In this document: positions 18,243 through 27,330 of the stretch, in pieces
Numbering within the stretch: the first letter of the stretch is position 1
Layout: the number at the start of each line of letters is the position of its first letter
Assembly (NCBI RefSeq): GCF_000760295.1
Contig: NZ_JNBA01000027.1
Span: 62,001-126,000 of the forward strand
DNA: 64,000 nt
From: Prochlorococcus sp. MIT 0701
GTDB lineage: Bacteria; Cyanobacteriota; Cyanobacteriia; PCC-6307; Cyanobiaceae
Direction: 5' to 3'
Translations under genes and position numbers: made by a program
The notes under the pieces: model-generated
The model's input: the letters and a program-made list of their open reading frames with translations, nothing else
What the model was told of the DNA's origin: nothing
The model's database searches: none

Positions 18243-19748
18243 CTAAGTGCCCGTATTGCTTAAACCAGCTTCATCTTGTTTCAACAGCTCGTCTTGCTTC
18301 AACAGCCATGCCGCCACGGCCCAAGTAGCGAGACAATCATCGTGGTTGTAATCAAAGATCCAACGCAAGGAATAGGAACTGCCCCGATCTTGAAGACCTG
18401 AGCCACGCCACTGGCGCCACCAAAGCAGAGCTCGAGCACCATCGACCCCCACCTGACGCCAACAAAATCCCAGCCAACTAGCCACGCACTTCAACCCATA
18501 ACTGTTTAAAGGCAATCGCCAATAACGCCGCACCCGATCGTGCACATCAATCATGCGCTTGCTCAGAGCACTCAACTCAGCCTCGTCAGCTCCCTGCCGC
18601 TGAGCCATGCGGCGAAGAGCCAGAGACTCCGTTTCGCCGTAATGCATCACTGGCCAGTCGGGATAACTTTTCAGCATGCGTTGCAGCCGCTGCCAGCAAC
18701 GTGCCTCGCCGTGCTCATAAAGCACCAGAAAAGGGTGATAATGCGCTCCCTCTAAATCCCAACTGCCATCTGGCCTGCGGCCCAGCCGGACAAAACCATG
18801 TAGAAAATCATCGCGAGCATCTGGATCAGATTCGATGTCGTACAACAACACCCCAGGGGCAGTGGCCAATTCCGGCAAAGCTGATGCGGAGTCCAACCGC
18901 TCATAACGACCATCCCGCTGAGCCCGGGCCTGAGCGACAAGCTGAGGAGCTACCTCCCCGTGCTGCTCGCCGAAATGTTGCAAACGACTTCCGAGTTCAT
19001 TCGGATCGGCTGCCGCTAACTCCTGCAAACCAAGGATCCCCAGTTCCTGAAGCATCTGCCGTCGACGAGTCCCGATACCGCTCACCTCACTGAGATGTCC
19101 CTCTGCAGCAGCCACGGCATTGCAAACACCCCGCCAGGAACACAACTTGCACTTACGCCGATCAGCAACCAAAGGCGGAGGCTCGCTCAGCTCGAGGTCG
19201 GCGGCCAACTTGACCAGTACTTCCTCAAGCTGCCGCTGCAGCCCCCCCAACAATGAAACTCGCTCCATGTGAAGACTCCGACCAGCTCCAGCTAGAGCCA
19301 ATCCTTCAGGCACGGGAGCCGACTGCAGCGGTGCCAATAAACGACCAGCAAGGGCCAAAGCCAAGCGATGCTCTCTGGTCAATCGTCGACCCTGACGTGC
19401 AAGCACCGGTCGGTAAGCAAATGCCCCCCAACGACTTTGCCCCTCGACCCTCTGCAGCAATGGAGGATGGGCCTCCAATAACTGCCCCGCAGGACCAACC
19501 CCCTTAAGCCTCAGCCCCACCACCCCTGGGCATCCTTGACTGCAACCGTCTAGACCCCTGCATGGTTTGCGCGGCAACAAAGCAACAAAGTTGCGCTGCT
19601 GATCATCGAGTTGCAGAGTGCGGTGAGCAGTCCAAAGCCGTTGTTCTCCATCGCCATAACGGTCTAACCAAGCCCTACGACGACAGCGCAGCCAACTACG
19701 CAGCAAGCGATCAGTCAGAACGTTGGCAGCGAGAGGGGTGGCACCCAT
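18243..19748 (-). CDS. TM0106-type RecB-like nuclease with cysteine cluster
   Basis: This 501-residue protein matches the TM0106 family of RecB-like putative nucleases. An N-terminal RecB-like part begins SWLRCRRRAWLDRYGD (about 18-33), and a cysteine set including CKLCSWRGVC (about 202-211) probably binds an iron-sulfur cluster together with Cys22. A helix-hairpin-helix-like stretch follows (VSGIGTRRRQMLQELG, about 223-238), then an RNase H-like exonuclease domain (LLYDIESDPDA, about 299-309, and YNHDDCLATWAV, about 471-482, with Asp/Glu metal ligands). The role in DNA metabolism is inferred from domains only. It is divergent from the phosphohexomutase. Confidence 0.85.
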   Translation of the reverse strand: MGATPLAANVLTDRLLRSWLRCRRRAWLDRYGDGEQRLWTAHRTLQLDDQQRNFVALLPRKPCRGLDGCSQGCPGVVGLRLKGVGPAGQLLEAHPPLLQRVEGQSRWGAFAYRPVLARQGRRLTREHRLALALAGRLLAPLQSAPVPEGLALAGAGRSLHMERVSLLGGLQRQLEEVLVKLAADLELSEPPPLVADRRKCKLCSWRGVCNAVAAAEGHLSEVSGIGTRRRQMLQELGILGLQELAAADPNELGSRLQHFGEQHGEVAPQLVAQARAQRDGRYERLDSASALPELATAPGVLLYDIESDPDARDDFLHGFVRLGRRPDGSWDLEGAHYHPFLVLYEHGEARCWQRLQRMLKSYPDWPVMHYGETESLALRRMAQRQGADEAELSALSKRMIDVHDRVRRYWRLPLNSYGLKCVASWLGFCWRQVGVDGARALLWWRQWRGSGLQDRGSSYSLRWIFDYNHDDCLATWAVAAWLLKQDELLKQDEAGLSNTGT

Positions 19749-19801
19749 CAGTCGACGTTACGGCCCCTGCCTGCTAGATCCAGTCCATTAGTTGATCATC
19801 T

Positions 19802-21265
19802 ATGGCATCGGCCCCCCTGCCGCTGGCCGCGGCCCCCATCCACTTCGGTACAGACGGTTGGCGCGGGGTAATCGGCGTTGATATCACAATCGAAAGGCTG
19901 TTAACCGTTGCAGCAGCAGCAGCACAGGAGTTGGCCTATCGCGCACCCACAGAACTCAAGAGCCGCAAAGTGATCATCGGCTACGACCGCCGTTTCCTAG
20001 CTCCGGAAATGGCAGAAGCCATTGCTGCCGCCGTGCGCGGCTGTGAGCTGGAGCCCTTACTCACCGAAACGCCTGTACCTACTCCTGCCTGCAGCTGGGC
20101 AGTCGTTCAGCATCAAGCCCTTGGCGCCTTAGTAATCACAGCCAGTCACAATCCCCCGGAGTGGTTAGGGCTGAAAATCAAAGGCCCCTTCGGGGGCTCT
20201 GTTGAAGGTGATTTCACAGCCGCCGTTGAACAACGGCTCACAGCTGGTGGGATCACCGTGCCGATCGATAAAGGTACTGAGCGCTTCGATTGTCGCCGGG
20301 AACACCTGGAAGGACTCAGAAGCAAGCTTGATCTTGAAACGCTCAAAGATGGTCTTAAAACAATAGGCCTGAAGGTGATCGTTGATCCCATGCATGGATC
20401 CGCAGCGGGCTGCATCAGTGAACTGCTTGCCCAGGACAACGAAGACTTCGTCCAGGAAATCCGCAGTCAACGTGATCCCCTCTTCGGAGGCCATCCTCCC
20501 GAACCCCTGGCTCCCTATCTTCAAGAGCTGATCGCGGCCGTGCGAGCTTCCAGCGATGCTGGCCAGGACGCCGTAGGGCTTGTGTTTGATGGCGACGGCG
20601 ACCGAATCGCAGCCGTGGATGAAGCTGGCAACTTCTGCAGCACCCAACTGCTGATGCCCCTGCTGATCGATCACCTCGCCCGAGCCAGACAACTGCCAGG
20701 CAAGGTTGTGAAAACCGTGAGTGGCTCTGACCTGATGCGTCTGGTTGCTGAGGATCTAGGCCGGGAGGTGCTGGAACTGCCGGTTGGTTTCAAATACATC
20801 GCAGCAGAAATGCTGACGGGTGACGTCCTGATAGGTGGTGAAGAATCAGGGGGGGTGGGCTTCGGGATGCACTTGCCTGAGAGGGATGCCCTCTTCGCAG
20901 CCCTGCTTGTACTGGAAGCACTTGTGGAGGGAGGGCAGCCCCTCGGCGCACGCATGAAAGCCCTGCAACAGCGTTGTGGGGGAGTCAGTTTTTACGAACG
21001 CTTCGATCTACGCCTTGCTGACATGGACTCGCGACAACGACTAGAAACTCTGCTCGAGCAAACCCCTCCAGCCACAGTTGCTGATCAACCTGTTCAAGAC
21101 GTGATCCGTACAGATGGCGTGAAATTTCGACTTGGACCTAGCCACTGGTTGATGCTGCGTTTCTCCGGCACCGAACCCCTGCTAAGGATCTACTGCGAAG
21201 CTCCCAGCAAGGCAGACGTCAAGGCAGCTCTGAACTGGGCAAAGCAGCTCGCAGAACGAACATGA
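19802..21265 (+). CDS. Phosphoglucomutase/phosphomannomutase family protein
   Basis: This 487-residue alpha-D-phosphohexomutase carries all four active-site elements: HFGTDGWRGVIG at the N-terminus (about 14-25), the phosphoserine loop TASHNPPEWLG (about 114-124), the metal loop DGDGDRIAAVD (about 263-273), the sugar loop GGEESGGVGFG (about 345-355) and the phosphate site RFSGTEPLLRIY (about 456-467). It interconverts sugar 1- and 6-phosphates and so feeds glycogen or nucleotide-sugar synthesis; which sugar it prefers (glucose, mannose, glucosamine) is not certain. It overlaps rdgB by 4 bp, suggesting cotranscription. Confidence 0.93.
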   Translation: MASAPLPLAAAPIHFGTDGWRGVIGVDITIERLLTVAAAAAQELAYRAPTELKSRKVIIGYDRRFLAPEMAEAIAAAVRGCELEPLLTETPVPTPACSWAVVQHQALGALVITASHNPPEWLGLKIKGPFGGSVEGDFTAAVEQRLTAGGITVPIDKGTERFDCRREHLEGLRSKLDLETLKDGLKTIGLKVIVDPMHGSAAGCISELLAQDNEDFVQEIRSQRDPLFGGHPPEPLAPYLQELIAAVRASSDAGQDAVGLVFDGDGDRIAAVDEAGNFCSTQLLMPLLIDHLARARQLPGKVVKTVSGSDLMRLVAEDLGREVLELPVGFKYIAAEMLTGDVLIGGEESGGVGFGMHLPERDALFAALLVLEALVEGGQPLGARMKALQQRCGGVSFYERFDLRLADMDSRQRLETLLEQTPPATVADQPVQDVIRTDGVKFRLGPSHWLMLRFSGTEPLLRIYCEAPSKADVKAALNWAKQLAERT

Positions 21266-21894
21266 GCAACAGTGAATTACCAGAGCGGGTTCTGGTGATC
21301 GCCAGCGGCAATGCTGGCAAAATCCGTGAGTTCCGTCAGTTGCTGTCACACCTGCCGCTCAGCGTGCAAGCCCAACCAGAAGATCTTGCGGTAGAAGAAA
21401 CAGGACAGACCTTTGCTGAGAATGCACGCATCAAGGCCCTGACAGTCGCTCAAGCCACGGGTCATTGGGTCTTAGCCGATGACTCGGGATTAAGCGTTAA
21501 TGCCCTAAATGGAGCCCCTGGGGTGCACTCCGCTCGCTTTGCCGACAGCGATGATGCACGAATCGCTCGGCTGCTCTTCGAGCTAGAAGAAGCAAAAGCT
21601 TCAGACCGAAGCGCCCAATTCACAGCGGCCCTGGCAGTTGCCGACCCAAGTGGAAAGATCCAGATAGAAGTGGCGGGAAGCTGCCCCGGCATGATTCTGA
21701 AAACGCCCCGAGGGGAAGGAGGCTTTGGCTACGACCCAGTGTTCTACATGCCAGAAGTAGGCCAAACCTTTGCTGAGATGGACAAGGCAATGAAAGATCG
21801 CTTAGGCCATCGTGGCCGTGCCTTTAACGCTCTTAGACCAAGGCTGAGCCAGTTGATTTGCGGCCCGTCTGAATCGCCAGAGGCTCTGGGGTGA
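21262..21894 (+). CDS. rdgB: XTP/dITP pyrophosphatase (RdgB/HAM1 family)
   Basis: This 210-residue protein matches the RdgB/HAM1 house-cleaning enzymes that hydrolyse dITP, XTP and related non-canonical purine nucleotides to monophosphates. Motifs seen are ASGNAGKIREFRQLL at the N-terminus (nucleotide binding), LADDSGLSVNALNGAPGVHSARFA (catalytic Asp and purine contact) and GEGGFGYDPVF. Translation starts inside the stop region of the phosphohexomutase (4-bp overlap). Its 3' end overlaps an MscS remnant on the other strand. Confidence 0.94.
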   Translation: MSNSELPERVLVIASGNAGKIREFRQLLSHLPLSVQAQPEDLAVEETGQTFAENARIKALTVAQATGHWVLADDSGLSVNALNGAPGVHSARFADSDDARIARLLFELEEAKASDRSAQFTAALAVADPSGKIQIEVAGSCPGMILKTPRGEGGFGYDPVFYMPEVGQTFAEMDKAMKDRLGHRGRAFNALRPRLSQLICGPSESPEALG

Positions 21895-22236
21895 CGAGGT
21901 TAATGCCTGCAGCGAAAAAGCATCTTGAACCGAAGCAAGCAAATTGGCGCGGGTGAGAAGACCGTAAGCCTCTACTTTCTCTACCCCCACGTTGATCTCA
22001 TAAGAGAGGCAAAAACGCTCAAGAGCAACCTGTCTCACCTCAGGATTGGGATCTTTGCAAACACCAACTGTGCCCAGAACCGCACCAGCCAAACAATCTC
22101 TAACGACTCGCCATGGCACCTCCAAGTCCACATGGACCTTCACAGCAAGCGCTACCGGCTGCTGCCGTTCGCGTCGCTTCAGGCTGTAATTGATCACAGC
22201 TCCATTGAGAACAAAGGAATTGGGCCAACTAATCAC
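21802..22236 (-). pseudogene. Remnant of an MscS-type mechanosensitive channel
   Basis: An open frame of 144 codons holds only the cytoplasmic part of an MscS channel: the beta-domain start SWPNSFVLNGAVINYS, then EVPWRVVRDCLAGAVLGTVGV, CKDPNPEVRQVALERFCLSYEINV and a last partial helix (LLASVQDAF). The pore-lining helices and the usual C-terminal ending are absent; after residue 110 the frame runs into the reverse complement of rdgB. The nominal GTG start lies one base past the stop of the upstream MFS gene. I read it as a decayed gene truncated at both ends, most likely cut at the 5' side by the event that placed the MFS gene there. Confidence 0.75.
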
Positions 22237-22237
22237 C

Positions 22238-23446
22238 TCATCGTTGTGAAGTGCCTTTGATGTTTTGCATCTGAAGCAGTGCAGCTAACACGATCCCCAA
22301 CAAAGCAAGGCTGCCGTAGGTCAACTCCACCAGAGTTGTATTGCCGGGGGGCGATACCTGCAGCAACACCCCAGAGAGCATGATCATCAACGCTCCCATC
22401 AACGTGCCTGCTGTATTTACAAAGGCCACAACAAGAGCTGTTTGAGCTGGAGGGGCTGCAGCTTCTGCAAGAGGAAAAGCCAAAACACTCGTGCCGAGAC
22501 CAAGACCGAGAATGGCTCCGGCCAAAATCAAAACGATGACTGATTGAGGGTTGGACCCCGCCAGGAGCAGCAGAGCGGCGGCGGCGCTGCAGCTGCCCGC
22601 CAACAGGATGGGACCACGCCTGGACTGATGACTGCCGAGCCAACCTGCCCCAAGCATTCCTGCTGATGTAAAGAGGGAAAGAACCATTCCCACTCCAACC
22701 TTGAGCGAACCGCTCCAGCCCTCAACCTGGGAAAGCAAGCCATATTGACAAAAGCCAAAAAGAGTTCCAGCACCCCAGGCATAAATCAAGGCCGCATGGA
22801 CAACCTTCTTGATGGCATCGGCACTCCAGCACCCTGAATGATCAGTGACTTGGCGTTCGCTGATCGATTGGCTGGTCTTTGCATGACTCTGCCGCAAGGT
22901 TGCAACAACCACGACAACTAACGGTGCTGCCACCAGCAACGCCAGCACCATGATCTGCAACGTCACCTGCTGTCGCCAGGAGCCCAAATGGATCAACACA
23001 GGCATCACGGCTGCCAAGGCGGCGCCAAAACCAAGCAGGCTGTCAGTGGCACCCATCGCCAAGGCAAAACGTTGCGGCGGCAGGGTCCGCTTGGCGAGCA
23101 GCCCTGAGGCCGGAAAGGCGACAGCACAAGCAAGACCCATGCCAGCTCTACTGATGATCAAGCCATTGAGGGTTTCAGCTCGAGCGAAGGCCAGTGTCAG
23201 TGCGGTAGCCGTGATTGCGCCGAGTAACAACAAACGTTCTGCGCGACCACGATCCAACACCAAACCGACAGGGATCTGAACGAGGCCATAGGGGAGAAGG
23301 AAGGCTCCCCCCACAACGGCAACATCAGCAGAGGAGAGAGCAAGCTCATCAGCGAGCGATTGATCGAAATATTGAAAGCTCGTTTCAGACCAAACCATCC
23401 AGGCCACGAAGAGCAGGCTGAGGATCCAAAGCAAGCGATCGCGCAT
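22238..23446 (-). CDS. Major facilitator superfamily transporter
   Basis: This 402-residue protein has about twelve membrane helices and typical MFS features, including the loop between helices 2 and 3 with the GLVLDRGRAERLLLLGA pattern (a DRxGRR-like motif A) and a repeat of motif A-like sequence in the second half (GSHQSRRGPILLAG). The central loop (about 188-210) is polar. The substrate is unknown. I use the ATG at 23446 over the TTG at 23449. Its stop lies directly before the MscS remnant on the same strand. Confidence 0.88.
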   Translation of the reverse strand: MRDRLLWILSLLFVAWMVWSETSFQYFDQSLADELALSSADVAVVGGAFLLPYGLVQIPVGLVLDRGRAERLLLLGAITATALTLAFARAETLNGLIISRAGMGLACAVAFPASGLLAKRTLPPQRFALAMGATDSLLGFGAALAAVMPVLIHLGSWRQQVTLQIMVLALLVAAPLVVVVVATLRQSHAKTSQSISERQVTDHSGCWSADAIKKVVHAALIYAWGAGTLFGFCQYGLLSQVEGWSGSLKVGVGMVLSLFTSAGMLGAGWLGSHQSRRGPILLAGSCSAAAALLLLAGSNPQSVIVLILAGAILGLGLGTSVLAFPLAEAAAPPAQTALVVAFVNTAGTLMGALMIMLSGVLLQVSPPGNTTLVELTYGSLALLGIVLAALLQMQNIKGTSQR

Positions 23447-23498
23447 CAAGTCATTGAATACATCCAGGGAAATGTATTTGGAGCGAATCTGTTTGTCT

Positions 23499-24215
23499 TC
23501 AAGACAAGCAGTAATCGAGATTCAGTGTGAGCGACTGGCGCGGCTGCGGTGCTTCGTCGGGATTGAAACGTGAGCTTGCTGCTTTTGAAAAACTGAGCGA
23601 ACGAATCGCTCCACCACCGCGCTGATCAATGCGCAGCAGTCGTACCTGCTTGAGGCCAAGTGCATCGGAAGTGGTTTCAGCCTGATGCTTGCCCTGCTGT
23701 AGAGCCCGACGTAACAACTGATTCTTCAACTTCTGTTCACTAGCAAGATCAGCACGTGAAGACATGCCTTGCAGATCAACGCCAGGCAGTCTGCCTGCGA
23801 TCTGAATCAACGCGTCGTAATTGGATCGGCCCACCTCACCACTGACGCTCGTAGAAGCACGCTGCAGGCGAGGTTTGCCGCCATTGCCATCAATGGCATA
23901 ACTACGTGGAGCAGGAATCTTGAGATCGCCCAGGCTGAGTGGCCTCAGGCGACTGCGAACTGTGGCTAAGCGCTTATTGAGCTGATCCATTGCTGCCGAT
24001 GGAGTTTCAGCCTCGGCCTCCAGTTGAAGAGAGAAGCGAAAGCGATCTGATCGCAGCTCACCACTTTCACGAACACTGAACTGCAGCAAAGTTCCATCAC
24101 ATCGAAGTTCACCAGCATGAACAGGCGAGCTCGCCAACCCCAGCAATCCACTCGTGCCAACAAGCCAAGCAAACATCAAGGGAGAGCACAACAACCGCAT
24201 CGGAGCTGAAAACAT
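23499..24215 (-). CDS. SIMPL-domain (DUF541) exported protein
   Basis: This 238-residue protein has an N-terminal signal peptide (hydrophobic to about SSPVHAGE, residue 35) and a SIMPL/DUF541 domain. The pattern of FSLQLEAEAETPSAAMDQLNKRLATVRSRL and the RRALQQGKHQAETTSDALGLK helix are typical of this family, to which periplasmic E. coli YggE belongs. The molecular function is not known, though YggE is linked to oxidative-stress tolerance. It is divergent from the RTX-like gene. Confidence 0.85.
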   Translation of the reverse strand: MFSAPMRLLCSPLMFAWLVGTSGLLGLASSPVHAGELRCDGTLLQFSVRESGELRSDRFRFSLQLEAEAETPSAAMDQLNKRLATVRSRLRPLSLGDLKIPAPRSYAIDGNGGKPRLQRASTSVSGEVGRSNYDALIQIAGRLPGVDLQGMSSRADLASEQKLKNQLLRRALQQGKHQAETTSDALGLKQVRLLRIDQRGGGAIRSLSFSKAASSRFNPDEAPQPRQSLTLNLDYCLS

Positions 24216-24273
24216 TGAACACTTAGATGTCTAATTTAGATCTAGCGACCTTGAGCCATCAAAGTGTTAATGA

Positions 24274-24990
24274 ATGGCACACCGAACTCACCAACTCATA
24301 ACCAAACATGACTGGATTGAAATCAAGAGTGATTTAAAGCTAGCAGGAGAAGCAAAAGTCAAGATACTTAATCACTTCAAACTTTCTGCTGGTGATTCAT
24401 TTGTGATCACAGAAGTGGATGGTGATCTCACTAGTGAATACGATGGCCTTAATGAAGGCGATTCTGCAGGGCGTTTTAAAAGTGAGCACGGAGGAAGACT
24501 TGATCTTTTCGTGACTTATCAAGGTGGCGATGGCAATGATATTGAGCTCTATACAAAACCATTCTTTGGTGTTCTTCCTGATAGCTTGAGTGAGACAAGA
24601 ATCATTGGTTCTGATGCTGATGATTCATTAACTGGAACGTCTGCAGATGAAGTGATCTTTGGTGCAAATGGTAATGATGTTTTGCTAGGAGGCGGTGGAG
24701 ATGATCAAGTCACTGGAGGCAATGGCGATGACAAGCTTGATGGTGGCTTAGAAGATGACACCCTTAAAGGTGATTGTGGAGCTGATAATTACATCCTCAG
24801 TAGCGGGGAGAATATCTATGAGTCTTTCTCAATCGATGAGAATGATCAGGCTGTGGTAGGGAAAGGTGTTGACTTATCATTCCGGCAAGTTGGTGATAAT
24901 CTATTGATTAAAGGAGTTGCCATTCACAGCACATTGCTTGATGTGGATAAGAATAACTTCCTAGCTGCTGATTACATTGACTACATCTAG
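24274..24990 (+). CDS. Small RTX-type calcium-binding repeat protein
   Basis: This 238-residue protein has a central run of RTX nonapeptide-type repeats (GSDADDSLTGTSADEVIFGANGN to GGLEDDTLKGDCGADNYIL, about residues 110-175), the calcium-binding GGxGxDxx beta roll. An N-terminal domain of about 100 residues precedes it and a C-terminal beta-rich domain follows. It has no signal peptide, as expected for type I secretion, but no ABC exporter or membrane fusion gene is nearby. Base use looks more AT-rich than flanking genes, suggesting later acquisition. It could be a fragment of a larger RTX protein; a surface or extracellular role is inference. Confidence 0.8.
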   Translation: MAHRTHQLITKHDWIEIKSDLKLAGEAKVKILNHFKLSAGDSFVITEVDGDLTSEYDGLNEGDSAGRFKSEHGGRLDLFVTYQGGDGNDIELYTKPFFGVLPDSLSETRIIGSDADDSLTGTSADEVIFGANGNDVLLGGGGDDQVTGGNGDDKLDGGLEDDTLKGDCGADNYILSSGENIYESFSIDENDQAVVGKGVDLSFRQVGDNLLIKGVAIHSTLLDVDKNNFLAADYIDYI

Positions 24991-25080
24991 TCAACCAAGC
25001 AAACCCTTCAGCTTAATGCGAACAATCAAGATCAAAATAAGCTTAGATTTTGTTCGCCAAGCAACTCACAGCGCCATCAA

Positions 25081-26670
25081 TCAATCATCCGCAACCCAAC
25101 TTCCATGCAATCCGTATGGAATCGTGATGGGCATCTCAAGCACAGCCTGCTCGCTTAAATCGTGTGCATTCAGAATTAACAACTGACTGGCACGACGCTC
25201 TCCATTCCATACAAAAACCAACAGCCAACCATCATCCTCAGCTTCACTGCCAGGGCGTGGCACCATCAATGGCTCACTGACAAATCCACGCGGCGCTGCA
25301 CTCCATAAGCATTGATCACCATTGATCAAATCCAGTTTCTTGATCGCCTGAAGGGGGGCATAGCCGGTTTCACGCTCTGCCACAGCCATCCATGCATAAC
25401 GAGCCGGCAACCCTTCTCGGCGTGGATTGACCATCGCAAATTCACAACAGCGCTCACTAAAGCGCTTGGTTTCGATTCCTTTCCCCAAAAGATTGATGCG
25501 GCACTGCTCTAATCGACCCTCAGGGAAAAAGTCAAAGTCCATCGAAAGGAAGTCCTCGCCGGGATCAATCGAGGGATAATCGCCGTAGTAAATGCTCTCC
25601 AACACCAACTCATCCCCCTCCTCCCAAGCATTGAGATGGTGAAAAACAAAACCATCGGGGGCATCAAAGATGCGCGGCGGCTGCCCAGCAAACGTGCCGC
25701 AATCACGAGGAATCAGCCAAAACTTTGCCTGTCCTCCAGGCTTAGACGTTAAACATTGCGCCGCACCCTTCTGACCAAGAACAAACGGCAACGGATTGAA
25801 GTTGATGGCATTCTGCAAAAAGAGCGACCAGTTGGGAGTAATCGCGAAGTCATGCAGAAAAGCAAAACCCTTAAAATTGTCTGTGCGATCACTGATGAGG
25901 CGTCCCGCATCTGGCCCCTCAGTGGCAAACTCCATCAGCCGGATCTTGCTAGTCGGCCCTGTATTCACACCAAAGGTGACCATGCGAGGCTCACCATGGT
26001 GGCCAGGATCGAAGCGGGGGTGAGCGCTAAAGGCCTCTCCAGACTTCAGCACCCCATTCAGACTCGAAAGCCCATGGGTTTCCAGGCTGACAGGGTCAAG
26101 CGCGTGCGGACCAGCCGCCTCCCAAAGAGCCAGTAACTGATCACCAAGTTGAACCACTTGGGTATTGGCAATGTTCTTAAAACGCACGTCAAAAGCATTC
26201 GCCCTCGCCCCACCACGCTTCTGCGTACCAAACACCCCCCGATAAAGGAAGCGACCGGCCTTTTCCTCTTCCTGCCAATATTTCGTTCGCACAAAGCGAT
26301 TACTCAGCGTGGCCTTGCTATCGCTGAAACGCACAGCAGTGATCATGCCGTCACCATCAAAGGGGTGATGCACCCATTGCCCATCGCGTTCAAACCTGCC
26401 TGGACCATTGCGATAGTGGCTGCCTTGTAGCTCAGCTGGAATCTGTCCCCTCAGGGGACGTACAGACACAGCATTGAGCTCTTGCTCAACATTGCAATAA
26501 CCACTTGCCCAGTCATCCCGATCAAACCCGCCGGGTACATCTATTGAGGCCGCGGACACTGTTGAAGGGCTATCGCTAACTGTGCTCACTGCAAGGCTGA
26601 TCAAGATTGTCCAATCCTTACGCAAAAGGGCTTGCAGCCGCGAGCGAGGAAATCCCCACTCCCAAAGCAT
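25081..26670 (-). CDS. Carotenoid oxygenase (RPE65/CCD family)
   Basis: This 529-residue protein is a non-heme iron carotenoid cleavage-type dioxygenase. The four iron-ligand histidines are seen at SAHPRFDP (His217), FLHDFAIT (His273), FVFHHLNAWE (His344 or 345) and GLHGSW (His522). The family start motif LQGSHYRNGPGRFERDG is at 81-97. The first 40 residues are poorly conserved and the true start may be downstream. Substrate and cleavage position (apocarotenoid or full-length carotenoid) cannot be told. It lies 6 bp after hisB on the same strand, so it may be cotranscribed with it. Confidence 0.9.
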   Translation of the reverse strand: MLWEWGFPRSRLQALLRKDWTILISLAVSTVSDSPSTVSAASIDVPGGFDRDDWASGYCNVEQELNAVSVRPLRGQIPAELQGSHYRNGPGRFERDGQWVHHPFDGDGMITAVRFSDSKATLSNRFVRTKYWQEEEKAGRFLYRGVFGTQKRGGARANAFDVRFKNIANTQVVQLGDQLLALWEAAGPHALDPVSLETHGLSSLNGVLKSGEAFSAHPRFDPGHHGEPRMVTFGVNTGPTSKIRLMEFATEGPDAGRLISDRTDNFKGFAFLHDFAITPNWSLFLQNAINFNPLPFVLGQKGAAQCLTSKPGGQAKFWLIPRDCGTFAGQPPRIFDAPDGFVFHHLNAWEEGDELVLESIYYGDYPSIDPGEDFLSMDFDFFPEGRLEQCRINLLGKGIETKRFSERCCEFAMVNPRREGLPARYAWMAVAERETGYAPLQAIKKLDLINGDQCLWSAAPRGFVSEPLMVPRPGSEAEDDGWLLVFVWNGERRASQLLILNAHDLSEQAVLEMPITIPYGLHGSWVADD

Positions 26671-26676
26671 TCAGAT

Positions 26677-27303
26677 TCAGCTCTGTCCGCCAGCCTGCTC
26701 CAGCACACCCTTGCTGCTAGGTATCGCACCGGCCCTACGCGGGTCTATTTCAATTGCCATTCGCAGAGCTCTGGCAAAGGCCTTGAAACAGGCCTCAACG
26801 ATGTGGTGTGAATTGGTACCTGCCAACTGGCGAATATGCAGGGTGAGACCGCTGTTGTTCACAACTGCCACGAAGAACTCCTTCACCAACTCGCTGTCGT
26901 AGCCACCAATTCGCTGAGAGGGGATTTGCAGGCCATAACTGAGATGAGGCCTACCGGAGCAATCAAGAACGACCTGAACCAACGCCTCATCGAGTGGTGC
27001 CACAAAATGACCGAAGCGGTGGATGCCACGTCGATCTCCAAGGGCCTGAGATAGGGCCTGACCAACAGCAATACCAACATCCTCATTGGTGTGATGGTCA
27101 TCGATGTGGGTGTCGCCCGTCGCGGTGATCTCCAAATCCAACAGGCCATGGCTGGAAAGCTGGTGAAGCATGTGATCGAGGAAGGCGACCCCCGTAGCAA
27201 CGTTGCACTGGCCACAGCCATCAAGCCCAACACGCACAAGCACGTCTGTTTCAGCGGTGACGCGATGAACATCCCCCTGCCTTAGCGACGTCATGATGCC
27301 CAT
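26677..27303 (-). CDS. hisB: Imidazoleglycerol-phosphate dehydratase
   Basis: HisB dehydrates imidazole glycerol phosphate in histidine synthesis. The 208 residues form the two IGPD half-domains with the metal-binding histidines in [13 protein letters not shown] and [14 protein letters not shown] for the first half, and [14 protein letters not shown] for the second. It is the single-function form, lacking the phosphatase domain of enterobacterial HisB. The ATG at 27303 is used; 27294 is possible. It sits between fabI and the carotenoid oxygenase, all on the minus strand. Confidence 0.95.
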   Translation of the reverse strand: MGIMTSLRQGDVHRVTAETDVLVRVGLDGCGQCNVATGVAFLDHMLHQLSSHGLLDLEITATGDTHIDDHHTNEDVGIAVGQALSQALGDRRGIHRFGHFVAPLDEALVQVVLDCSGRPHLSYGLQIPSQRIGGYDSELVKEFFVAVVNNSGLTLHIRQLAGTNSHHIVEACFKAFARALRMAIEIDPRRAGAIPSSKGVLEQAGGQS

Positions 27304-27330
27304 CCAAATGAAGTCATGCTGCCAGTCAAA

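Noticed and set aside
21925-22260. Plus-strand frame opposite the MscS remnant
   Set aside because: The minus-strand translation has clear MscS motifs, so the plus-strand frame is a shadow.
24991-25080. Possible extension or second gene after the RTX protein
   Set aside because: Only short frames broken by stops and overlapping the convergent carotenoid oxygenase 3' end.
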